From CAZYTX01 sp964650485 (GTDB lineage Bacteria; RBG-13-61-14; DATKZS01): 35,569 nucleotides of DNA. Below, in pieces: positions 24,057 to 31,174 of this stretch; the stretch's first letter is position 1; each line of letters opens with the position of its first letter. The notes beneath the pieces were generated by a model. That model made no database searches, had not been told where the DNA came from, and was given only the letters and a program-made list of their open reading frames with translations. Both the position numbers and the translations under genes were made by a program. Location: contig CAZYTX010000036.1 in the NCBI GenBank assembly GCA_964650485.1, positions 1 to 35,569 on the forward strand, written 5' to 3'.

Positions 24057-24599
24057 ATGTTAAGTCCGACCTTGAAAGTTCATGTTTTTATCCTGCTGCT
24101 GGCGGCCTTGATATTATCACCGGCCTGCAAGGAGAAAGCATCTCCTGCAAAGACATCAGAGAAAGCCTCTCCCGCACAGGCGCAAAGGCAGGCCCAAAAT
24201 GCAAAACAAGAGGCCAAGACAGACCAGAAAGAGGAGGAGGAACCTGAAAAGCAACAATGGATATATGACCCCGCGGATAAGTGGGACCCCTTTGTCACAC
24301 CGGAGCCGCCAACGGAGAGCATGGTCGAGCCGGTGGAAAGATATGACCTGGACCAGATGCTGCTCCTTGGCGTGATTTCCGGCGGGGGAATGGACGGGGC
24401 CTTCATACGCTTCCCGGACGGCTCCGACAGGATAATCCGCAAGGGTGATCTCCTGGGAAGACACCGCGGGGTGGTCACGGAAATCACAAAGGGTTACATC
24501 ATAGTGGAAGAGAGATACCTGAGCCCGGATAGACCAAATGAAACGTTCGTGATCGAGAAAATGCTGGAGATGCCGGAGATAGAAAAGAGAAGAAGGTGA
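24057..24599 (+). CDS. pilP: Type IV pilus lipoprotein PilP
   Basis: A 180-aa lipoprotein linking the PilN/PilO complex to the PilQ secretin. A signal peptide ends at the lipobox SPAC (C24). Residues 25-65 form a disordered linker rich in K, E, Q, A and P. The folded domain begins YDPADKWDPFVTP (the D-x-FRPL-like start of PilP) and continues with LLLGVISGGGMDGAFIRFPDG and VTEITKGYIIVEE, the small beta-sandwich that contacts secretin N-domains. GGAG lies before the ATG. The gap to pilQ is 55 bp and holds a perfect hairpin and a 17-codon frame. Confidence 0.92.
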   Translation: MLSPTLKVHVFILLLAALILSPACKEKASPAKTSEKASPAQAQRQAQNAKQEAKTDQKEEEEPEKQQWIYDPADKWDPFVTPEPPTESMVEPVERYDLDQMLLLGVISGGGMDGAFIRFPDGSDRIIRKGDLLGRHRGVVTEITKGYIIVEERYLSPDRPNETFVIEKMLEMPEIEKRRR

Positions 24600-24601
24600 A
24601 T

Positions 24602-24655
24602 ATGCAGGAAACCGGGAGCGAGCCGGTTTCAGCTGAACAGGGAGGTCTGAACTGA
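24602..24655 (+). CDS. Possible 17-residue bridging micro-ORF between pilP and pilQ
   Basis: An ATG two bases after the pilP stop opens the frame MQETGSEPVSAEQGGLN. Its TGA overlaps the pilQ ATG by one base (TGATG). GAAGG lies just before the ATG, within the pilP end. It bridges the spacer and could couple pilQ to pilP translation. The peptide is not recognised, and pilQ also has its own GGGAGG site, so this is tentative. Confidence 0.3.
   Translation: MQETGSEPVSAEQGGLN
24608..24630 (+). promoter_or_regulatory. Perfect 8-bp hairpin in the pilP-pilQ spacer
   Basis: GAAACCGG (24608-24615), a 7-nt loop GAGCGAG and CCGGTTTC (24623-24630) form a perfect stem without a following T-run. It sits 11 nt before the pilQ ribosome site. 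It could protect or process the mRNA or modulate pilQ translation; it is not a terminator. Confidence 0.5.
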
Positions 24656-27600
24656 TGGGCGAGTTTAAGCACAAAGGCGGAAGCTGGAAAATCATTGCCG
24701 CAGTGGTTGCCTGGACCGGGCTCTTAATCATGAATGCATGCGCAGCCCGGAACAACTCCGCGGCAAAGCAAGAGGCCAAAAAGGTCACCGCGGTCGAGGT
24801 GGAAAAACAGGACCAGCAGGACCTGGTGATAATATCCACCGACTCCGAGAACATTCCATACAGCGTATACAAGTGGGTGGACCCGGCGAGGGTGGTGCTG
24901 GACGTATCAAACGCCACTTCTTCCGGGGTCGCCTCCACCATCCCGGTGGCCGACGAGATAATCCAGGAAGTGGAGGTCCGGTCGCTGGAGTCGGGAGAGG
25001 AAAGCCCGAGCTCTCTTGTGAGGGTCATCGTAAACCTCGATTCCGACGCTGAATACAGCGTGGAAAGAAAGGCCTCCAAGCTGGTCATCGCCCTGGACAA
25101 GACCCGGGCCGCGGCCAAAGAGGACGTGGACCTCTTCTCGGAATCACAGGGCCTGGTGCTGGTCGAGCACGGCGATTCCATATCCATAGCCTCGCCTGAA
25201 GAGGAGTGGGCATGGCAGGCGCCACAGCCCGTCGGCGACCCGCCCTCCGACCAGGGCAAGGCCCGGAACCTGGTGGATGTCAACATCAAGAGCGAGGGAG
25301 ACCTGGCAAGGGTCAGCGTTATGATGGACGGCGCAGTGGGAGACTACAGCGCCTTTACCCTGGAAAAGCCGGAAAGGCTGGTGGTGGACCTGTGGGGGCT
25401 TCATAACCAGGCCGGCTTGAGAAGGCAAGACGTTGATCAGCAGGGAATAGCGAGGGTGAGGGCCGGGCAGCATCCAGACAAGCTGAGGCTCGTGTTTGAC
25501 GCGGAAAGCAAGCTGCCGAACTTCAGGTTCGACAAAGAGGCTCAAAGGCTCGTGGTCACCTTTTCAAGGACCATGGACCTCAGGGCGGCCCCGGAGATGT
25601 CCGCGGCGTCTGATATGGAGACAGCGCCGGCTTCAGCGGGCGTGCCTCTCCCGCCGGCGGCTGGCCAAGGCACAATGACAAGGGGTGAGACCGTTCATGC
25701 GGGCATGGAGCTGGCACAGGCCGAAGGGTCCACCGTGATGGAATGGGGCCTTCCTGAAGAAGGAGGCACGGTCGAGTGGTCCGGTCCGGAAAGCGGCGCC
25801 GAGGGGGGCCAGCCTGAGCCCGAGTCCTTTGAATGGACCGCGCCCGAGGCTGGAGCCACCCCGTCTCCGGGAGCTACTCCTTCCGCTCCGGTGGAATGGG
25901 GGCCGCCCGGCCCGGCGCCCGAAGCGCCGACCCCTCCCCGGCCCTCTGTAACTCCACCGGTGGAGTGGCCGGCAATGCCCATGCCGGAGGAAGGAGAGGA
26001 AGCCGAGGTCGGGGTCGCATATATTGATTCCGTAAAGTTCGAGTACTCGAACGAGGCTTCTTCCATTGTCATTCACGCTGACAGGCCCATCAGGAGGGAG
26101 CAATGGACAAGGCAGGACAACCAGGAAGAGAAGATCGTATCCTTGTTCATCTCCGAGGCACAGGTCGCGGCTGATCAACAGAGGTCTTATGACACAACCG
26201 AGTTCCAGAGCCCGGTCGAGCTCTTCTCCGTGTTCCAGAGGCCCGATCAGCCGAACGAAGTGGCTATCGTTATCGTAATGAGGAACTGGGCCGCTAGCAA
26301 ATGGAACGCCTACGATAATAAGCTCCTGATAAAATACGAGAACTTTGCAGGCAGCCTGGGGATAACCGATGAACCCACCACCGGAATGTTCGGTCCCCGC
26401 GGAGAGATGCTAACCGGCGGAGAGGCCATGGCCCCGGGAGAGGCCCCGCCTGCAAGGGCCCCGGAAGAGAGGAGGGAAGTCGAGGGCAAGTACACGGGCG
26501 CACTGATAAGCCTGGACTTCAAGAACCTGCCCATCCTCGATGCCTTGAGGACCATCGCGGAAGTGAGCGGGATGAACATGATCGTAAGTGAGGATGTCTC
26601 GGGCACTTTGACCATGAAGCTGGATAACGTGCCATGGGACCAGGCACTCGACCTCATACTGGATACTAAGTCACTTGGCAAGGTAATGGAAGGAAACGTC
26701 ATGAGGATCGCAACCAAGGACCAGCTACAGAAGGAAAAGGCCCAGCGAATGGCAGAGCGCGAGGCCGAGAGAAAGTTCGAGGACCTGGCAACAAAGATAA
26801 TCCCCATAAATTACATGAAGGCCAGTGATATGCAGAGGGTGGTGAAGCCGATCCTCACCGAGGGACGCGGAGAGGTGGACGCACACAGGGCCACGAACTC
26901 AATAATCATAAGGGACATACCCAAGGTGATCCAGGAGGCGTCCGCGCTGATCGGAAAGCTGGACAGGCCCACCAAGCAGGTGCTGATAGAGGCCAGGATC
27001 GTGGAGTCCACAGTGTCGGTGACCAGGGAGATAGGCGTTCAGTGGGGCACCAACATGGAAGTAGGCCCGTCAACCGGCTATCCAACTGGATTGAACTTCC
27101 CGAACAATATACAGGTGGGCGGTGCGGTGCTGGGAGGCACCGGCGGCGCCGCGGGCGCCTCTGGTCTCAGCGGCGGCGGAGGGGCCATTGGCATGAGCGT
27201 GGGCTCGCTCACCAACGTGCTTGACCTGGACGTGGCCCTCCGGGCACTCGAGTCACAGGAGAAGCTGAAGATAATCTCGAGCCCCAGGGTGCTCACCCTC
27301 ACCGACGAGCAGGCCATCATCCAGCAGGGCATCAGCATACCCTATCCCCCGCCCTCGGTCATCGGCGGAGCGGCCGTGGGTTGGACCTTTGTGGATGCCA
27401 CACTGCAGCTCAGGGTGACCCCTCACGTGTCAGAGGACGGGAGCATAATCATGGAAGTGCAGGCACAGAACAATGAGCCCATATCCGTCGCTGGAAGTCA
27501 GCAACCTGGTGTCAGCAGGAAGGAGACAAGAACGACTATTCTCATAAAGAACGGAGAGACCGCGGTCATAGGAGGGATATTCAAGACAAGGAAGGACCAG

Positions 27601-27774
27601 CCCAAGACACAGGTGCCCTTCCTGGGGAACCTCCCATTCATCGGATGGATGTTCTCCGACAGGATAAATGCGTCCAGGAACGAGGAGCTGATAATCTTCC
27701 TCACACCTCAGATAATAGGCGAAGGAGCTGAATTGGGGAAAATGACGGGCGAGTCCGCTTCAAGCGGGATGTGA
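24655..27774 (+). CDS. pilQ: Type IV pilus secretin PilQ
   Basis: A 1039-aa outer-membrane secretin through which the pilus exits. Order: a hydrophobic signal ending LIMNAC (an atypical lipobox); AMIN-like domains at about 50-150, 205-310 and 455-565 that should bind peptidoglycan; a proline-rich linker (about 330-450) with five E-W motifs at residues 363, 374, 393, 414 and 437; an STN domain from 618 (ISLDFKNLPILDALRTIAEV); an N1 domain (IIPINYMKASDMQRVV); and the secretin barrel with VLIEARIVEST, SSPRVLTLTDEQAIIQQG and NGETAVIGGIFK, ending DEL-like IIFLTPQII. PilQ proteins are usually 600-900 aa; the third AMIN-like domain and linker explain the excess. GGGAGG lies before the ATG. Confidence 0.97.
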   Translation: MGEFKHKGGSWKIIAAVVAWTGLLIMNACAARNNSAAKQEAKKVTAVEVEKQDQQDLVIISTDSENIPYSVYKWVDPARVVLDVSNATSSGVASTIPVADEIIQEVEVRSLESGEESPSSLVRVIVNLDSDAEYSVERKASKLVIALDKTRAAAKEDVDLFSESQGLVLVEHGDSISIASPEEEWAWQAPQPVGDPPSDQGKARNLVDVNIKSEGDLARVSVMMDGAVGDYSAFTLEKPERLVVDLWGLHNQAGLRRQDVDQQGIARVRAGQHPDKLRLVFDAESKLPNFRFDKEAQRLVVTFSRTMDLRAAPEMSAASDMETAPASAGVPLPPAAGQGTMTRGETVHAGMELAQAEGSTVMEWGLPEEGGTVEWSGPESGAEGGQPEPESFEWTAPEAGATPSPGATPSAPVEWGPPGPAPEAPTPPRPSVTPPVEWPAMPMPEEGEEAEVGVAYIDSVKFEYSNEASSIVIHADRPIRREQWTRQDNQEEKIVSLFISEAQVAADQQRSYDTTEFQSPVELFSVFQRPDQPNEVAIVIVMRNWAASKWNAYDNKLLIKYENFAGSLGITDEPTTGMFGPRGEMLTGGEAMAPGEAPPARAPEERREVEGKYTGALISLDFKNLPILDALRTIAEVSGMNMIVSEDVSGTLTMKLDNVPWDQALDLILDTKSLGKVMEGNVMRIATKDQLQKEKAQRMAEREAERKFEDLATKIIPINYMKASDMQRVVKPILTEGRGEVDAHRATNSIIIRDIPKVIQEASALIGKLDRPTKQVLIEARIVESTVSVTREIGVQWGTNMEVGPSTGYPTGLNFPNNIQVGGAVLGGTGGAAGASGLSGGGGAIGMSVGSLTNVLDLDVALRALESQEKLKIISSPRVLTLTDEQAIIQQGISIPYPPPSVIGGAAVGWTFVDATLQLRVTPHVSEDGSIIMEVQAQNNEPISVAGSQQPGVSRKETRTTILIKNGETAVIGGIFKTRKDQPKTQVPFLGNLPFIGWMFSDRINASRNEELIIFLTPQIIGEGAELGKMTGESASSGM

Positions 27775-27795
27775 TTGCACATGGAGGATGGAACA

Positions 27796-28383
27796 ATGAG
27801 AAAATTAAGTTGCCTGGCGATTGTTTTCTGTGCGGCGGCAGCCGTGGCCGTGCTTCTGGGGGCCTGCGGCGAGCCCACCGGGCCGGGACTGGAAGGGTCG
27901 GGAGAGACGGGCATGATTTTAATGCTGGAGCCGAAAGAAACGGGGTCTGTTGAGATTCAATTGAGTGGTGACACCATCACTCCAGATTTAATTCCTCAAA
28001 AGGACTTTAATATTAGCTGGCAGGCTGCAATCCCCGGAGGCGAACCTACTACTACGCGCTTACACCTTGAGGAGTTTACAATAAACTATGAGCCGATAGA
28101 TGGCGGCACCAGTTTGGCGCAGGCGTGGGGGCCCCTGGATATCTGGCTCGACCCGAAAGAATCAGAAGATGTAATTCTAGACCTTGTACCTTTGGAACAT
28201 ATCTTCACTTTCGGGGAATGGGCCGGATCAACGGGGAGTGCCTGTCTAGACCCCCCTGGTGACGACATAGAAAGTTACGTTTACGATTGCGAAGTAGCAG
28301 TCAAAGGAAAGGCCCAGTACGGTCATGAAGTGTCTGCGAGCGCTGATACGCTGGTGTTTTTCACTCTTTATTGCAAGCAGTGA
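27796..28383 (+). CDS. Small lipoprotein, last gene of the pil operon
   Basis: A 195-aa predicted lipoprotein that I do not recognise. The signal peptide KLSCLAIVFCAAAAVAVLLGAC ends in lipobox LGAC (C24 region). The mature part is acidic and beta-rich (TGMILMLEPKETGSVEIQLSG, then TTTRLHLEEFTINY) and holds three cysteines (SACLD, YDCE, YCKQ) that could form a disulfide. The ATG at 27796 is chosen for its GGAGG 8 nt upstream; an in-frame TTG at 27775 has none. It begins 21 bp after pilQ and ends at a strong terminator, so it is transcribed with pilMNOPQ and may be a pilotin or minor surface factor for the secretin (inference). Confidence 0.7.
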   Translation: MRKLSCLAIVFCAAAAVAVLLGACGEPTGPGLEGSGETGMILMLEPKETGSVEIQLSGDTITPDLIPQKDFNISWQAAIPGGEPTTTRLHLEEFTINYEPIDGGTSLAQAWGPLDIWLDPKESEDVILDLVPLEHIFTFGEWAGSTGSACLDPPGDDIESYVYDCEVAVKGKAQYGHEVSASADTLVFFTLYCKQ

Positions 28384-28429
28384 CACGGGAGCCGTTCATG
28401 TAGTCTAATGAAAAAACGCTTGACAATGG

Positions 28430-28463
28430 CAGGGTGTCGGCTGTGTCGGCATCCTGTTTTTTT
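28430..28463 (+). terminator. Intrinsic terminator of the pil operon
   Basis: CAGGGTG (28430-28436) pairs with CATCCTG (28450-28456), with one G-U pair, across a 13-nt loop, and is followed directly by seven Ts. It lies 46 nt after the lipoprotein stop and separates the pil operon from the TPR gene. Confidence 0.8.
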
Positions 28464-28491
28464 GACAAAGCTCGTTGAAAAGGGCTAACCT
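28462..28491 (+). promoter_or_regulatory. Weak promoter candidate for TPR-roadblock-aroQ genes
   Basis: TTGACA (28462-28467), overlapping the terminator T-run, is followed after 18 nt by TAACCT (28486-28491, 3/6). The -35 is perfect and the -10 poor. It is the only candidate seen in the 132-bp gap. Confidence 0.3.
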
Positions 28492-28515
28492 GGATGCAGA
28501 CGGGAGAGAATAAAG

Positions 28516-29544
28516 GTGGCTCTAAATCCTCCGCAAAACAAACAAAAGCAGGTCCAGGAGGACATAAAGAAATACACCAGGGCCATGGAGGAAAACCCTG
28601 ACTCCAGGCTCTTCGCCGCTCTGGCCGACGCCCTGCGCAGGGCCGGCCGGGTGGAGGAGGCCCTCTCCGTGGCGGAACAGGGCGTGAAAAAGCACCCAAA
28701 GTACGTGTCCGGACTGGTGGTGCTGGGACAGGCATACCAGGCCAAGGAGCTATATGAAAAGGCACTCGGGCTTTTCCAGCAGGTGGTCAGGATGAACCCC
28801 GAAAACGTAGTCGCGCAGAAGTCGCTGGCAAGCATTTACGACCACATGGGTGACCATGAGAAGGCCCTAAATGCATACAGGGCCATCACCATACTCGACC
28901 CGGTTGACCAGAACGCAGTGCAAAGGCTCCGGCTGCTTGAAGCCACCGCCCCCAAAAAAGCGCAGCCCAGGGAAAGTGAACAGATAAAGACCGAAGGCCG
29001 GAGTGAAGGCCAGGAAAAACCCGATGAGACCCTGGAAACCAGGGAGCAGGAGATCACTGATCCCGAGCCCGTACAGGCCGAGCAGCATTCCTCTGAACCC
29101 GAGGTTCCGGAATCCACCCCCGAGCAACAGCAGCCCGGATCAAAGAAGACCCGGGAACAGGACCAGAACCAAGAAGAACCGGCTAAGACTCCGCCGCCAG
29201 TGCACCAGGACAGCCGGCCCCTCCCTGACATGCAAGAAGAACAAGTGCAGCAGCAGGAGCAGCCGCAGCCGGCCGACCAGCAGCCGAAGGAGACCCAAAC
29301 AAAAGCCCGGCCCCCATCCGATGAACCCGCCGCATCAAAGCTCTCCGAGGAGCAGAAGCTGGACCTCTTCTTCCAAGGCGCAGACCTGGAGGAGATTGGA
29401 ATAGCGGAAAAGGCCGGAGCATACCAGGTGAAAAGCGCGGCCCGGGCGTTTGAAGAAACAGGGCCGCAAGCGGGAACCGACAGGATAGGGGCGCTCAAGT
29501 CATACCTTGAGAGTATAAAGAAGGACAAGGAGAAAGAGACATGA
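28516..29544 (+). CDS. TPR protein with proline/glutamine-rich linker
   Basis: A 342-aa cytoplasmic protein. Residues about 12-135 contain three to four tetratricopeptide repeats, shown by A-x-x-x-NPDSRLFAALADALRRAGRVEEAL, HPKYVSGLVVLGQAYQAKELYEKAL and NPENVVAQKSLASIYDHMGDHEKAL. Residues 140-280 are low-complexity, rich in E, Q, P and S, and surely disordered. A short conserved-looking C-terminal segment (LSEEQKLDLFFQGADLEEIGIAEKAG) follows. The start is a GTG at 28516 with GGGAGAG upstream. Its stop overlaps the start of the roadblock gene (ATGA), so the two products are made together and probably interact. The place next to pil genes suggests a role in pilus control or polarity (inference). 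Confidence 0.82.
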   Translation: MALNPPQNKQKQVQEDIKKYTRAMEENPDSRLFAALADALRRAGRVEEALSVAEQGVKKHPKYVSGLVVLGQAYQAKELYEKALGLFQQVVRMNPENVVAQKSLASIYDHMGDHEKALNAYRAITILDPVDQNAVQRLRLLEATAPKKAQPRESEQIKTEGRSEGQEKPDETLETREQEITDPEPVQAEQHSSEPEVPESTPEQQQPGSKKTREQDQNQEEPAKTPPPVHQDSRPLPDMQEEQVQQQEQPQPADQQPKETQTKARPPSDEPAASKLSEEQKLDLFFQGADLEEIGIAEKAGAYQVKSAARAFEETGPQAGTDRIGALKSYLESIKKDKEKET

Positions 29545-29900
29545 TCTTCGATGATGTCGTAAGAGACGCGGTCGAGAAAACGAGCGGCGCCGTCGCCTCG
29601 GTTATTATGGCTAGCGACGGCATCACCCTGAGCCATTACATGGACCCCGAGTCAACCATTGACCTGGAAACCTTGAGCATCGAGTACGCAAACCTCCTGG
29701 CGGAGATAAGCCGGGCGTCCGAGGCCATGGACGCAGGCCACGTAAAAGAGGTCACACTGCAGACCGACAGGTACGTGACAGTGCTCCGGTCCCTTACTCC
29801 GGAGTACTTCATGGCGCTCATACTCAGCCACAACGGGAACCTGGGGAAAGGCCGCTTCCTCCTCAGGGTGAACGCACCCGCCCTGATAAAGGAGCTATGA
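29541..29900 (+). CDS. Roadblock/LC7-domain protein
   Basis: A 119-aa single-domain protein. The roadblock fold is indicated by the central sequence VIMASDGITLSHYMDP (first beta hairpin), the long helix LETLSIEYANLLAEISRASEAM, and the strands EVTLQTDRYVTVLRSLTPEYFMALIL ending in LRVNAPALIKEL. Such proteins (for example MglB) act as dimers that regulate small Ras-like GTPases, and with MglA they set the polarity of type IV pili. No MglA-like GTPase is in the window. The ATG overlaps the TPR stop (ATGA), and aroQ follows after 4 bp. Confidence 0.82.
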   Translation: MIFDDVVRDAVEKTSGAVASVIMASDGITLSHYMDPESTIDLETLSIEYANLLAEISRASEAMDAGHVKEVTLQTDRYVTVLRSLTPEYFMALILSHNGNLGKGRFLLRVNAPALIKEL

Positions 29901-29904
29901 GACA

Positions 29905-30345
29905 ATGCCGGCGGTGCTCGTCATTAACGGACCCAACATTAACCTCCTGGGAAAAAGGGAGACCGGCATATACGGCTCGCAGAACATGGAGCAGATCAAC
30001 TCGTCCATGAGAGCTCTCGCATCTGAACTGGGGCTGGACATCGAGTTCATGCAGTCGAACCACGAGGGAGAGATAGTGGAGGCCGTACAGAACGCAGCCA
30101 AAAACGCGGACGCGATAATCATAAACCCCGCGGCATTCACCCACACCTCCGTAGCGATAAGAGACGCCTTCCTTGCCTCACAGGTCCCCTTCGTGGAGGT
30201 CCACCTCTCAAACACCGCGGCCCGCGAGCCATTCAGGCAAAAGTCAATGCTCTCGGACCTCGCAAAGGGAACCATCGCGGGATTCGGTCCGGACAGCTAC
30301 ATGCTCGCTCTGCGCGCCCTCCATTCCATGCTCCAGTCCGGCTGA
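29905..30345 (+). CDS. aroQ: 3-dehydroquinate dehydratase, type II
   Basis: A 146-aa type II dehydroquinase, forming 3-dehydroshikimate in the shikimate pathway; the active form is a dodecamer. Signatures: NGPNINLLGKRETGIYG with catalytic R18 and Y23, SNHEGEIVE, NPAAFTHTSVAIRDA with N74 and the H80 region, and VEVHLSNTAAREPFR with H100. Where most family members have HLSNIHAREPFRHHS this protein has HLSNTAAREPFRQKS, a mild change outside the catalytic residues. AAGGAG precedes the ATG, 4 bp after the roadblock gene, so it shares that transcript. Confidence 0.95.
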   Translation: MPAVLVINGPNINLLGKRETGIYGSQNMEQINSSMRALASELGLDIEFMQSNHEGEIVEAVQNAAKNADAIIINPAAFTHTSVAIRDAFLASQVPFVEVHLSNTAAREPFRQKSMLSDLAKGTIAGFGPDSYMLALRALHSMLQSG

Positions 30346-30377
30346 GACATACCCCGTAACAAAAAGGAGGAATGAAA

Positions 30378-31148
30378 ATGGCGACCAGGTTTATTGACCT
30401 TTCCGTGGCCATTGAGCACGAGCTGCCAAGCGACCCGCCCGGAATGGTCCCAAAAATACACTACATGGACCACAAGACCGGCGCGGACACCATGAAGCTC
30501 TTCTTCCCCGGGCTCGAGACCGACCAGCTACCCCGGGGACTCGGATGGGCGGTCGAGGTCTGCACAGTAAGCACGCACGCCGGGACCCACATGGACGCGC
30601 CTTGGCACTACCACCCATACATGGACAAGGGAATGCCAGCGGCAACCATTGACCAGGTCCCCCTCGAGTGGTGCATGGGGCCGGGCGTGATACTCGACTT
30701 CACCGACAAGGAAGACGGCTACAGGATCGAGCCCGACGACGTGGACCGCGCACTTGAAAAGATCGGGCACACCCTGCAAGAGGGCGACATCGTGCTCGCA
30801 CGCACCGGCGCTGACAGGAACTGGGGCACGCCCGATTACCTCACCAAGGGGTGCGGCTTCGGCAAGGAGGCCACCCTCCACATCCTGGACAAGGGCGTGC
30901 ACGTGGTGGGAACGGATGCATGGTCCTGGGACCCGCCTTTGCCAGCGGTGGCCCAGAGGTTCAAGCAGACCGGGGACCCCTCACTCATATGGGAGGGACA
31001 CTTCGCAGGGATTGAAAAGGGTTACTTCCAGATAGAGAAGCTCACAAACCTGCACCTGCCGCCCCCCGCCGGCTTCACTTTCTTCTGCTTCCCGGTAAAG
31101 ATAAAAGCCGCGTCCGCTGCGTGGATACGGGCCGTGGCAATGTTATAG
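30378..31148 (+). CDS. Cyclase family protein (kynurenine formamidase-like)
   Basis: A 256-aa metal-dependent hydrolase of the cyclase/KynB family. The family motif H-x-G-T-H-x-D-x-P-x-H is present as HAGTHMDAPWHY, with candidate Zn/Mn ligands H, H and D. FIDLSVAIEHELP at the start and VVGTDAWSWD later are also typical. Members hydrolyse N-formylkynurenine, isatin or other ring amides; the substrate cannot be told here, and no kynurenine-pathway gene is near. The ATG at 30378 lies 7 nt after AAGGAGG, a better spacing than the ATG at 30372. It converges on the hybrid kinase gene 26 bp away, with no terminator seen between. Confidence 0.88.
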   Translation: MATRFIDLSVAIEHELPSDPPGMVPKIHYMDHKTGADTMKLFFPGLETDQLPRGLGWAVEVCTVSTHAGTHMDAPWHYHPYMDKGMPAATIDQVPLEWCMGPGVILDFTDKEDGYRIEPDDVDRALEKIGHTLQEGDIVLARTGADRNWGTPDYLTKGCGFGKEATLHILDKGVHVVGTDAWSWDPPLPAVAQRFKQTGDPSLIWEGHFAGIEKGYFQIEKLTNLHLPPPAGFTFFCFPVKIKAASAAWIRAVAML

Positions 31149-31174
31149 ATGAAAAAACAGCGGCATTGTATCCC

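Noticed and set aside
28420..28448. TTGACA at 28420 as a promoter
   Set aside because: No -10-like hexamer occurs at 16-18 nt, and the following bases belong to the terminator stem.
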